Assembly (NCBI GenBank): GCA_002358875.1
Contig: DEPS01000104.1
Coordinates: 1-7,549, forward strand
Direction of reading: 5' to 3'
DNA from: Lachnospiraceae bacterium UBA3386
Lineage (GTDB): Bacteria > Bacillota > Clostridia > Lachnospirales > Lachnospiraceae
DNA: 7,549 nt
How positions within the stretch are numbered: the first letter of the stretch is position 1; the number at the start of each line of letters is the position of its first letter. Positions 1 to 6,092 of this stretch are shown piece by piece. The position numbers and the translations under genes were made by a program. The notes under the pieces are model-generated. The model was not told the origin of the DNA and did no database searches. It worked only from the letters and a program-made list of their open reading frames with translations.

Positions 1-692
1 CTCGCCATCCACTCCGGCAGGCTGTTCTTGACCATCTCGTCCACCAACTCCAGCAGGAGCCTGATCTGCACTTCCGTGTTTGCGTGCTCCGCCCGCTCGG
101 CGTAAAGGCCATCCTTCCGGCGTCTTATTTCGACAATCTGGCTTCTCAGGAACGCCGCCTCGTCCATCTCGCTCGTGATCACCTGTGTGCTGCCAACCTC
201 GTCAACCACGGTGGTGTTGATTGCTTCCCCGTCCTCCGGCACCTGGCTTGCCAGCACCTCCAGCCTGTCCTGCTGACCGTCCAGCGTCTTTAGCAATGCG
301 TCGATCCTGCCAATCTCGCCCGTGATCATTCTCTCCTGCGCCACCACCAGCTCCTCCCGCTTCGTCGGCAGGGTGTTAAACGCCATGACCACAGCCCTCT
401 GCACCTCGACCTCTCTCACGATCCGGCAGTCACAGCGGGATTCCACATTCTCGTGGAAGTCCGTCTTTTTCACCAGCGCCCTCTGCCTGCACCGCCAGTC
501 GGTCAAATCCTCCTGCGCTTTCACATACCGCTTAAGCGTCCTGCCGCACTTCCCGCAGATGAGCCTGCCGTTCAGCGCCAGACGGTTTCCGAACCGGAGC
601 TTGCTTGGATCTTTCGCAAGGCCGCTCCGCCGCTTCTTTTCCCCCTGCACCTGGTAGAACACCGCCTTCGGCACGATGGGGTCGTGGGAGTG
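1..692 (-). pseudogene. Large serine recombinase, C-terminal part only (5'-truncated, runs off left edge)
   Basis: Read on the minus strand, one frame stays open from about 755 down to base 1. From about 692 it matches the C-terminal part of large serine recombinases, which integrate or excise mobile elements at att sites. Visible parts in order: a HDPIVPKAVFYQVQGE stretch (end of the Recombinase domain); the zinc beta-ribbon with GRLICGKCGRTLKRY (CxxC at about 546-557), then WRCRQR and a CDC pair; then long charged, coiled-coil-like segments to the window edge. The N-terminal resolvase domain with the catalytic serine and most of the DNA-binding domain are missing. Upstream in frame there is a stop at 756-758 and no ATG; a TTG at 699-701 is the only possible late start and would give a non-catalytic protein. 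I infer a decayed remnant of an integrated element. The 3' end lies outside the window, so the length of the remaining tail is unknown. Confidence 0.5.
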
Positions 693-696
693 TTGT

Positions 697-716
697 TGCA
701 AGGTAAATACTTTGCA
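697..716. other. Near-perfect 20-bp palindrome at the recombinase truncation point
   Basis: TGCAAGGTAAATACTTTGCA is symmetric except for one pair of positions flanking the centre arms. It sits where the recombinase homology ends (about 684-692). Serine-recombinase attachment sites are typically short imperfect dyads, so a crossover site left by an insertion or deletion is possible. No second copy is seen in the window, so this is suggestive only. The 200 bp between the recombinase relic and the kinase stop otherwise hold no recognisable gene. Confidence 0.5.
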
Positions 717-820
717 CCCCTTATGGGCGTAAAGCCAGGCAGAATCACTATTGGTCTATACGCAAACCGAGAGACAGGCTTTTTGTAACAAGCTAATCTA
801 TCTCTCTCGCAGATTTGATA

Positions 821-891
821 CAATAAAACGATGAACCCCTTTGAACCCTCCCCCCAACGTGTGATTGTTAGGGAAGAATTCAAAGAGGTTC
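821..891 (-). terminator. Rho-independent terminator of the regulator-kinase operon
   Basis: Directly after the kinase stop on the minus strand, 879-891 pairs with 833-845 (13 bp with one G-U wobble). Nested inside it, 867-873 pairs with 852-858 (7 bp with one G-U, 8-nt loop). The minus-strand transcript then reads TCGTTTTATTG over 821-832, a usable if interrupted U-tract. It is 9 nt from the stop codon, which fits an operon terminator. On the plus strand the flank (TCTGTTTATTAT) is poorer, so the main direction is minus. Confidence 0.5.
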
Positions 892-899
892 TCTGTTTA

Positions 900-2165
900 T
901 TATGCGGCGCTATCCGGGATCGTAACGGTTACCTTGGTGCCGCCGCCGTCTCGTGGCGTGATAGTCATTTTCCCACGACACATCATTTCAAGGCGTTGCT
1001 GTATGTTCTTCAGCGCGGCATGGGGCTTGCTTTCATCGGAGGGATCAAAGCCCGGGCCGGTATCTTCCACGATGATCTCTGTTCCGGCATCCGTGCGCCG
1101 CGTCCGGATGGAGATGCGCAGCGGACCGGAGTAGGGGTTGATGCCGTGCTTGACGGCATTCTCCACGATGGGCTGAAGGGTCAGCGGAGGCAGACGGAAA
1201 CAGGTATACGGCGTATCGTATTCCACAAGAAGCATTTCATCATACCGTGCCTGTTCCACGGCCAGATAGGCGCGGGTGTGCTCCAGCTCCGCGGCAAAGG
1301 TAATGAGGTTCCTGCTGGCGATGGCATTGAAGTTCTTTTGCAGGTAGGTTGTGAAATCCATGGTGACCTGCCGGGCCTTTTTCGGGTCCTGATTGCACAG
1401 GCTGTAGATGCTCATCAGGGTATTGTAGATGAAGTGGGGCCGCATCTGCAGTATCATGACATTGGCACGCTGCCAGGCAATTTCCTGCTGCTGCCGCATA
1501 TGCTGCTCGATCTGTTCTGACAGGATGAGGATATACATCGAAAAGGCACAGAAGGCGATTCCCAAGTCAAAGAGTGCAAAGGCGGAAATGAAAAAATGGA
1601 GGAACATGGCAGCCGCCATCGGGACCAGGCTGACGAGAAAGGCGAAATAGTATTTTCCGGCCAGCCGCCTCCGCCGCCGGATCACGCCGACCAGGGCTAT
1701 GAGCGCCGTCACGAACAGGAAACCCAGCAGCAGGGAGTAGAGAGGGCCGCGGCGGAGCCGGTTCTCCGGCGAGATGGTGTAGACCCAGGTCGTGAAAGGG
1801 GTCACATTCAACAGGATGAAGAATCCGCCCCACAGAGCTGCCTCAAGCCGAAAAAGCCTGCTGTCCCGAAGACCTTCCCCACAGCAGTGGAGCAGATAGG
1901 CCGTCAGCATGGGGACCAGGATCGAAGAGAATAATGAGTCTATATAGTACAAGATCCCCAATACGAAGATGATGCCCGGACGGCCTTCTATAAATACCTC
2001 AGCCAGGTCGACGCCCCAGTACAGCAAGAGAACGGTGAAAAAAGCGATGAAGAAGCGCTTGCTCCATCGATCCATTCCGGGTACGATGGCGGCGATGACA
2101 AGGCTCATCAGAAGCATCATCATCGTGGCGGCCAGCAGCAGAAGCTGGATCGTCAACCCGTTCAC
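900..2165 (-). CDS. LytS/YehU-type membrane sensor histidine kinase
   Basis: 421 aa. It should autophosphorylate on histidine in response to an unknown signal at the membrane and pass the phosphate to the receiver of the neighbouring regulator. Residues 1-215 are strongly hydrophobic, with about six or seven membrane segments (near 4-28, 36-52, 63-92, 108-128, 141-162, 171-193, 195-214) and no recognisable extracellular ligand domain. A short linker leads to a His_kinase (PF06580-type) region with LQMRPHFIYNTL, phospho-acceptor His244. A HATPase_c domain follows: N box LQPIVENAVKHG (Asn336), G1 box EDTGPGFDP (about 367-375) and a glycine-rich DGGGTKVTV near the end. All catalytic boxes are present, so it looks functional. 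It starts with GTG at 2165, overlapping the regulator stop as GTGA, with GGAGG at 2175-2179 nine nt upstream; this implies translational coupling. The family is clear; the ligand is unknown. Confidence 0.5.
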   Translation of the reverse strand: MNGLTIQLLLLAATMMMLLMSLVIAAIVPGMDRWSKRFFIAFFTVLLLYWGVDLAEVFIEGRPGIIFVLGILYYIDSLFSSILVPMLTAYLLHCCGEGLRDSRLFRLEAALWGGFFILLNVTPFTTWVYTISPENRLRRGPLYSLLLGFLFVTALIALVGVIRRRRRLAGKYYFAFLVSLVPMAAAMFLHFFISAFALFDLGIAFCAFSMYILILSEQIEQHMRQQQEIAWQRANVMILQMRPHFIYNTLMSIYSLCNQDPKKARQVTMDFTTYLQKNFNAIASRNLITFAAELEHTRAYLAVEQARYDEMLLVEYDTPYTCFRLPPLTLQPIVENAVKHGINPYSGPLRISIRTRRTDAGTEIIVEDTGPGFDPSDESKPHAALKNIQQRLEMMCRGKMTITPRDGGGTKVTVTIPDSAA

Positions 2166-2770
2166 AGGGCGTCACCTCCGGAGCCTCCTAAAGAAAGAGG
2201 ATACCGCAGCTTTTCAAGCTGCCCTCGTACCTTGTCAGGCGTCAGGGGCTTGACCATAAAGCCGCAGGCCTTGGATTCCCATGCCGGCAGAGCGTAGTCG
2301 GGGAAGGCCGTCAGATAGATTACATTAGTGCGGGGATTGATGTCCATGAGCGTTCGGCACAGGTCAAGGCCGCTGGCCGTCCCCAGTTCGATGTCTAGGA
2401 CCGCCAGGGCGACCGGGTTCATCTTAGCGCATTCTATGGCCTCCTGAGGCCAGATAAATCCCCTGATCGTGGCGGCGGGCATGACCTCATCCAGAACGGC
2501 CAGGCTGTCGGACAGGATAGCCTTTTCATCGTCCACGATGATGATATGGGGCGATCCCTCGCTCCTTGCCGCCGCCAGCAGCAGTGTGCCGACATCCACG
2601 TCGAGGGCCCTGGAGATGTGAGTGATCATCTCGGCGTCCGGCAGTCGGAAGCCGTTTTCCCAACGGGCGACGGTGGACTGGTTGACAAAGAGCCGCTTTC
2701 CCAGCTGCGTCTGCGAAAGACCTCTTTCCGTTCGGATTTTTTTCAGCGTTTCCGAAAACATACTGTTCAT
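2162..2770 (-). CDS. Response regulator with N-terminal Xre-type HTH and C-terminal receiver domain
   Basis: 202 aa. Residues about 6-62 form an HTH_3/Xre domain (IRTERGLSQTQLGKRL, then VNQSTVARWENG as the recognition region). Residues about 74-190 form a CheY-like receiver: acidic pair Asp80-Asp81 (IIIVDDE), phospho-acceptor Asp126 in AVLDIELG, Thr154 in YLTAF and Lys174 in VKPL. The full phosphorylation pocket is present. The domain order is the reverse of most response regulators, where the receiver comes first. It should bind DNA as a dimer and be switched by the kinase encoded just downstream in the same operon. I chose the first ATG (2770), which has AAGGGGTG about 11 nt upstream; a second ATG at 2761 is possible but sits farther from that site. 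Likely targets are its own promoter and the divergent hydrolase operon (inference). Confidence 0.5.
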   Translation of the reverse strand: MNSMFSETLKKIRTERGLSQTQLGKRLFVNQSTVARWENGFRLPDAEMITHISRALDVDVGTLLLAAARSEGSPHIIIVDDEKAILSDSLAVLDEVMPAATIRGFIWPQEAIECAKMNPVALAVLDIELGTASGLDLCRTLMDINPRTNVIYLTAFPDYALPAWESKACGFMVKPLTPDKVRGQLEKLRYPLSLGGSGGDAL

Positions 2771-2797
2771 GTGACGACATTCACCCCTTTTCTTTTC

Positions 2798-2826
2798 ATG
2801 ATAATCCGACCGGGCAAAAAAAGCAA
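2798..2826 (-). promoter_or_regulatory. Candidate sigma-70-type promoter for the regulator-kinase operon
   Basis: On the minus strand, TTGCTT (2821-2826) is followed by a 17-bp spacer and TATCAT (2798-2803; 5 of 6 consensus). The start point would be near 2791, just before the AAGGGGTG ribosome site. The -35 is weak (3 of 6), consistent with a need for an activator. Confidence 0.5.
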
Positions 2827-2844
2827 GCGCTGTGAAAAATCGGG

Positions 2845-2863
2845 GTATTCCATTCTGGAATAC
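2845..2863. promoter_or_regulatory. Operator-like dyad upstream of the regulator gene
   Basis: GTATTCCATTCTGGAATAC is a perfect 8-bp inverted repeat around a 3-bp centre; symmetry continues outward imperfectly to GGG/CCC. No T-run follows, so it is not terminator-like. Its centre lies about 63 bp upstream of the predicted regulator start point, just behind the -35, a usual place for an activator. It is a candidate site for the HTH-receiver regulator; binding is not shown by the sequence. Confidence 0.5.
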
Positions 2864-2883
2864 TCCCTTGAATTAAGGTGAGA

Positions 2884-2912
2884 ATAATTTTAAATTATGG
2901 TTAGGGTGTCAA
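2884..2912 (-). promoter_or_regulatory. Weak second promoter candidate reading left out of the inverted-repeat element
   Basis: Because the two 18-bp repeats are identical, the left one also contains TTGACA, on the minus strand (2907-2912). With a 17-bp spacer the -10 would be AATTAT (2884-2889), only 4 of 6 consensus. It could add leftward transcription of the regulator operon, but it is much weaker than its rightward counterpart. Confidence 0.5.
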
Positions 2913-3069
2913 AAGTAGGTTTTTTCATTTTGCCAAAAATGAAAGCAATTATTATGAACTTTCAAGTTGAAAAACGACCAGATTATCTCGTAAAACCGCG
3001 AATGTGCAAACCTAATTTCTTCCAGTAACTCATTTTTCCTCAAAAAATGGGCTTTTGACACCCTAACCA
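2898..3069. repeat. 172-bp MITE-like element with perfect 18-bp terminal inverted repeats
   Basis: TGGTTAGGGTGTCAAAAG at 2898-2915 is repeated exactly inverted at 3052-3069. Each end also has a subterminal hairpin: TTTCATTTT/AAAATGAAA (2923-2931 and 2936-2944) on the left, CATTTTT/AAAAATG (3031-3037 and 3043-3049) on the right. The ends keep partial similarity inward (a T6 run at the same offset, then AAAAATGA). The middle is AT-rich, with a small palindrome at 2960-2972 and no convincing gene. Size and architecture fit a miniature inverted-repeat transposable element moved by a transposase encoded elsewhere. No clear target-site duplication is visible at the ends, and I cannot assign an IS family. 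The alternative is a widely spaced pair of regulator binding sites. Confidence 0.5.
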
Positions 3070-3083
3070 AATATACGCATAAT
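3055..3083 (+). promoter_or_regulatory. Near-consensus promoter for the amidohydrolase operon, -35 inside the right inverted repeat
   Basis: TTGACA (3055-3060, 6 of 6) is followed by exactly 17 bp and CATAAT (3078-3083, 5 of 6). The start point would be near 3090, giving a very short leader with AGGGGG at 3092-3097 and the ATG at 3109. The -35 belongs to the 18-bp repeat, while the -10 lies outside the element in the flanking DNA, the arrangement of hybrid promoters formed by insertion elements. Confidence 0.5.
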
Positions 3084-3108
3084 CCAAAATGAAGGGGGAC
3101 ATACTTAG

Positions 3109-4734
3109 ATGAAAGCAGAGACAATTATTCTCGGAAATGTTATCACAATGGATGAATTCAAACCCTATGCTGAGGCAATTGCGGTAAGTGATGGAGAAAT
3201 CATTTACGTTGGCAGCAAAGAAGCCGCAATGAAGCTTAAGGATGATAAGACTGAGGTTTTGGATTACGGAACGAATTCTATTTATCCTGGTTTTTTAGAG
3301 GCGCATTGCCATCCCGGCTTAGCGGCAAATAATATGTTCGGCAGGGCGAATCTGTTAGAAGGCAAGACACCGGAGGATTACCTGGCGATCCTGAAAGAGT
3401 ATGTGGAAAAGAATCAGGATAAACCTCATTTAGTCGGTTCAGGCTGGGCAGATGATCTGCTGTATCAGCTTAATGCGAAGCAGTTAGATGAGATTTGCCC
3501 TGATAAGCCCTTGATCAATCAAAGCGCCGGTGGTCATATGATGTGGGTTAACACCAAGGCTATGGAAGCGTACGACATCAATGAAGAAGCAGTGGCACAG
3601 TGGGGAACGGATTGCATTCATGTAGACGAGAATGGCAAACCGAATGGCCTGCTTGCTGAAACGCCAGCCATCGATCTTGTGAAGAGGGTGCAGCCGGAGC
3701 TTGACCAGGCCAAGAAGGAACTTCTGGGTTTCCAGCAATATGCGTTTTCAAACGGGTATACGGGTGTATATGACGCCGGCTACCAGCTTCTGACCAAGCA
3801 TGATCCCCGTGCCTACAAGGAGCTTGACGATGAAGGCAGGCTGAAGCTGTATTCCTTCTGCGGCAGTTTCGTGAATGACAATACGGATACTCCCGAAGAG
3901 GATATGGAAAGGATCGCTAAGGAGGCAGAGGAATTTAACGGAAAGCATGTCAGGGTGATTGGAGCCAAGGTCTTTGCAGATGGAGTCGTGGAGGGGCACA
4001 CCGCGTGGATGCTGGATGATTATGTGGATCAGCCCGGGTACAAGGGCGTAAGAAGGTTTGATGATCACGAAAAGATGGTAAGGCTCGTCAAGGCGGCGGC
4101 CGCCCACAATATGAATGTTCACATTCACTCGATCGGAGACGGAGCCACAAAGGCATGGATCGACGCAATCGCAGAGGCGCAGATCGAGACAGGGAATTTC
4201 GATATGCGGAATGCCCTTGCGCACCTGCAGGAAGTTGCGCCGGAAGACGTGAAGAGAATAGGCGAGTATAATATCATGGCCGTATGCGGCATTATGTGGA
4301 CAGTCAAGGATCCTGACAGCTTTCCGCAGGAGGTTGCCTATGTGGGCGAGGAGAAGTCCAATAATGCCTACCCGGTCAAATCCATCATGGATGCAGGCGG
4401 CGTGGTTGCCAACCACTCAGACTACCCCGTGTCGCCTCAGTTCAGCGCGGTTCAGGCGTTTTGCCATGGAGTGTTGAAGAAGCTGCCCTCATATCCGGAT
4501 GACTGTATCAGAAATATTGATCAGGCGATCAGCAGACATGAGGCATTAAAGACGCTTACAAGCAATGTGGCTTATATGTGGCATGAAGAGGACAGGATGG
4601 GCACGATCAGCGTCGGAAAACTTGCCAACTTCGCTGTTATGGATCGTGACTTTATGCATGATGATTTTGCGGATATTGAAAAGGCGGTCTGCCTTGCGAC
4701 AATTGTTGACGGGGATATTGTGTACAAAGCATAA
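3109..4734 (+). CDS. Metal-dependent amidohydrolase, YtcJ/NfdA-like (Amidohydro_3 family)
   Basis: 541 aa, full length for this family; cytoplasmic (no signal peptide). Relatives hydrolyse C-N bonds in small amides, such as N-substituted formamides, using one or two divalent metals. Visible: the small beta domain at the start (TIILGNVITMDE); the metal motif EAHCHPG with His66 and His68; GGHMMWVNTKAM (His143); GAKVFADGVVEGHTAW with Lys287, a plausible metal-bridging lysine; NVHIHSIGDGA (His338, His340); ALAHLQ (His372); the catalytic aspartate in NHSDYPVSP (Asp438); and the closing beta domain (GKLANFAVMDRDF, then ATIVDGDIVYKA). All expected ligands appear present. AGGGGG lies 11 nt before the ATG. 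It is first in an operon with the DUF3089 gene, 11 nt downstream. Oddity: the first 200-300 bases are AT-rich and the middle GC-rich. The substrate cannot be assigned. Confidence 0.5.
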   Translation: MKAETIILGNVITMDEFKPYAEAIAVSDGEIIYVGSKEAAMKLKDDKTEVLDYGTNSIYPGFLEAHCHPGLAANNMFGRANLLEGKTPEDYLAILKEYVEKNQDKPHLVGSGWADDLLYQLNAKQLDEICPDKPLINQSAGGHMMWVNTKAMEAYDINEEAVAQWGTDCIHVDENGKPNGLLAETPAIDLVKRVQPELDQAKKELLGFQQYAFSNGYTGVYDAGYQLLTKHDPRAYKELDDEGRLKLYSFCGSFVNDNTDTPEEDMERIAKEAEEFNGKHVRVIGAKVFADGVVEGHTAWMLDDYVDQPGYKGVRRFDDHEKMVRLVKAAAAHNMNVHIHSIGDGATKAWIDAIAEAQIETGNFDMRNALAHLQEVAPEDVKRIGEYNIMAVCGIMWTVKDPDSFPQEVAYVGEEKSNNAYPVKSIMDAGGVVANHSDYPVSPQFSAVQAFCHGVLKKLPSYPDDCIRNIDQAISRHEALKTLTSNVAYMWHEEDRMGTISVGKLANFAVMDRDFMHDDFADIEKAVCLATIVDGDIVYKA

Positions 4735-4745
4735 AAGGTAATGAA

Positions 4746-5783
4746 ATGGAATTGAAATCAAAAATTGTAACACCGACGATGATAAAAACCTTGTTCCATG
4801 CCCAGGCCAACGGTCAGGTGCCAGAGAAGCTTTTATCCACATACGCGGCAGACGAGCCTGACTATTCCCTTCCCGACTGCTGGCTACAGGTTCCGGAGAT
4901 CACCAAGGATGTTGACACCTTCTATGTCTATTCCACGGTCTACTTTGACTCCAGCTTTGAGGAAGGTGCCCCCGATTACGCTGCGCTCGACAACCCCGAG
5001 ATGCTGCTGGGGGCGTTGGGCGAATACGCTACCAACGCAAGCGTGTATGAGGATTCCACCAATGTGTTCGTGCCATACTACCGCCAGTCCGGCATGCGGT
5101 ACGCAAACGAAGTCTCGAAGAAGACAGGGAACATTGATGCAGCGCTTTCCGGCATATCCTATGATGACATGAGCGCTGCGCTCGACTACTACTTTGAGAA
5201 GTGCAACAATGGACGTCCGTTTATCATTGCGGGTCACAGCCAGGGATCGGCAATGGTCAGGTACATATTGAAAAACTACTTCAAGAAGCATCCCGATTAC
5301 TACGAGCGCATGGTCGCAGCCTACGCCATTGGCTACTCCATCACGAAGGAAGACCTTGAAGCCAATCCGCATATGAAGTTTGCGACCGGAGAGAGCGACA
5401 CGGGTGTGATCATAAGCTGGCATACCGAAGGACCGAAGAATGTGGAGGAGAATGCCAGGAATGTTGCGGTGCTGCCGCATGGGATCAGCATCAACCCGCT
5501 GAACTGGAGGCGCGACGAGACATACGCACCGGCGAGCGAAAACCTGGGCTCCTATCTGCCAAATGCGGAATCCGAGATGTATGAGATTACTGATGTCGGC
5601 GCGGATGCCAAGGTGGTCTTAAGCCGTGGCGTGATCGTGACGAACACCACATATGACCAATGCGGCGCTGCTGAATTTTTCGGGCCGCAGAGCTTCCACG
5701 AGGACGATTACACATTGTATTACAATAATCTCAAGGCCAACGTGGCCAAGCGCATTGCTGCTTATAAAAACAGCGCTAAGTAG
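4746..5783 (+). CDS. DUF3089-type alpha/beta-hydrolase (putative esterase/lipase-like)
   Basis: 345 aa. The family is an uncharacterised alpha/beta-hydrolase group (DUF3089). Signs: DVDTFYVYSTVYFD near 56-68 (the family's 'D.FYVhPT' strand); the nucleophile elbow FIIAGHSQGSAM with Ser165; GVIISWHTEG (220-229); the family-typical INPLNWRRDE (249-258); and the C-terminal SFHEDDYTLYYNNLKANVAKR with His318 as the likely catalytic histidine. There is no signal peptide or lipobox, so it should act in the cytoplasm, unlike secreted family members. AAAAGGT lies about 5-10 nt before the ATG; an ATG at 4741 runs into a stop after four codons, which supports the 4746 start. It follows the amidohydrolase gene by 11 nt, so the two are co-transcribed and probably act on the same or successive compounds (inference). 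Family confidence is high; the reaction (ester, lactone or amide hydrolysis) is unknown. Confidence 0.5.
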   Translation: MELKSKIVTPTMIKTLFHAQANGQVPEKLLSTYAADEPDYSLPDCWLQVPEITKDVDTFYVYSTVYFDSSFEEGAPDYAALDNPEMLLGALGEYATNASVYEDSTNVFVPYYRQSGMRYANEVSKKTGNIDAALSGISYDDMSAALDYYFEKCNNGRPFIIAGHSQGSAMVRYILKNYFKKHPDYYERMVAAYAIGYSITKEDLEANPHMKFATGESDTGVIISWHTEGPKNVEENARNVAVLPHGISINPLNWRRDETYAPASENLGSYLPNAESEMYEITDVGADAKVVLSRGVIVTNTTYDQCGAAEFFGPQSFHEDDYTLYYNNLKANVAKRIAAYKNSAK

Positions 5784-5784
5784 G

Positions 5785-5832
5785 AGCCTCTTCGCCACCA
5801 TTGTGGATGGCTAAGAAGTTTACAAGGCGTAG
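5785..5832 (+). pseudogene. Relic of the 3' end of a second amidohydrolase gene
   Basis: Starting 2 bases after the DUF3089 stop, in another frame, the sequence reads S-L-F-A-T-I-V-D-G-stop-E-V-Y-K-A-stop. The intact upstream amidohydrolase ends A-T-I-V-D-G-D-I-V-Y-K-A-stop (4699-4734). Aligned codon by codon, almost all DNA differences fall in third positions (GCG/GCC, ACA/ACC, GTT/GTG, GAC/GAT, GGG/GGC, GTG/GTT, AAA/AAG, GCA/GCG, TAA/TAG), which is the pattern of real protein homology rather than chance. The internal TAA could be an AAA or GAA codon mutated to a stop. I infer that a diverged amidohydrolase paralogue once followed and was lost by deletion, leaving about 14 codons. The match is short, so certainty is moderate. 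Confidence 0.5.
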
Positions 5833-5922
5833 GAAACTGTTCTGGATGGAAAGCTGGCTCTATCTCGAAACAATGTTTAAGAGAACGGTATTCAAGAAAG
5901 ATTAAGGATTACAACAGTTCTA

Positions 5923-5954
5923 TGGGCAGCCCAAGGAGTGGTTTGGGCTGCCCA
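5923..5954. terminator. 12-bp perfect hairpin, possible decayed bidirectional terminator
   Basis: TGGGCAGCCCAA (5923-5934) pairs exactly with TTGGGCTGCCCA (5943-5954) across an 8-nt loop. The stem is strong and GC-rich, like clostridial terminators, but neither side has a proper T-run (ATATATTA on plus, TAGAACTG on minus). It may be a worn terminator, an RNA-stabilising stem or a small repeat. Confidence 0.5.
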
Positions 5955-6047
5955 ATATATTACGGAGTAAACGAGGAAAACCAATATGGCTAAGAGAAGT
6001 ATTGTCAGGTTATTTGAATCAACAACCGGTGTGCGGTTGGTCTCTCC

Positions 6048-6092
6048 ATCCACGCGAATAAGAGCGCCTTCGATGGCGTGGGATCATTTTTT
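6048..6092 (+). terminator. Probable rho-independent terminator of the hydrolase operon
   Basis: ATCCACGC (6048-6055) pairs with GCGTGGGAT (6076-6084) with one bulged base, followed after CA by six T (6087-6092). A competing inner stem CGCC/GGCG (6065-6068, 6075-6078) is possible. The loop is rather long (20 nt), so strength is uncertain. It is about 265 bp after the DUF3089 stop but is the only hairpin with a T-run on this strand. Confidence 0.5.

Noticed and set aside
768..809. CGAGAGA (768-774) and TCTCTCG (803-809) inverted repeat
   Set aside because: Only 7 bp, low complexity, with a 28-nt loop and no flanking signal; likely chance.
831..1520. 229-codon open frame on the plus strand
   Set aside because: It lies opposite the conserved catalytic half of the histidine kinase and begins inside the terminator hairpin; it is a reading-frame shadow.
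2888..3079. Target-site duplication flanking the 172-bp element
   Set aside because: I compared 2- to 8-base flanks on both sides (TAAATTAT left, AAATATAC right) and found no convincing direct repeat, so none is claimed.
2909..3124. 71-codon minus-strand frame across the inverted-repeat element
   Set aside because: It runs from inside the amidohydrolase start through the element and ends at the left repeat; it has no family similarity and its start overlaps another gene's ribosome site.
5807..5905. 32-codon basic plus-strand frame (MAKKFTRRRKL...)
   Set aside because: It has no ribosome site and overlaps the amidohydrolase relic in another frame; probably chance.
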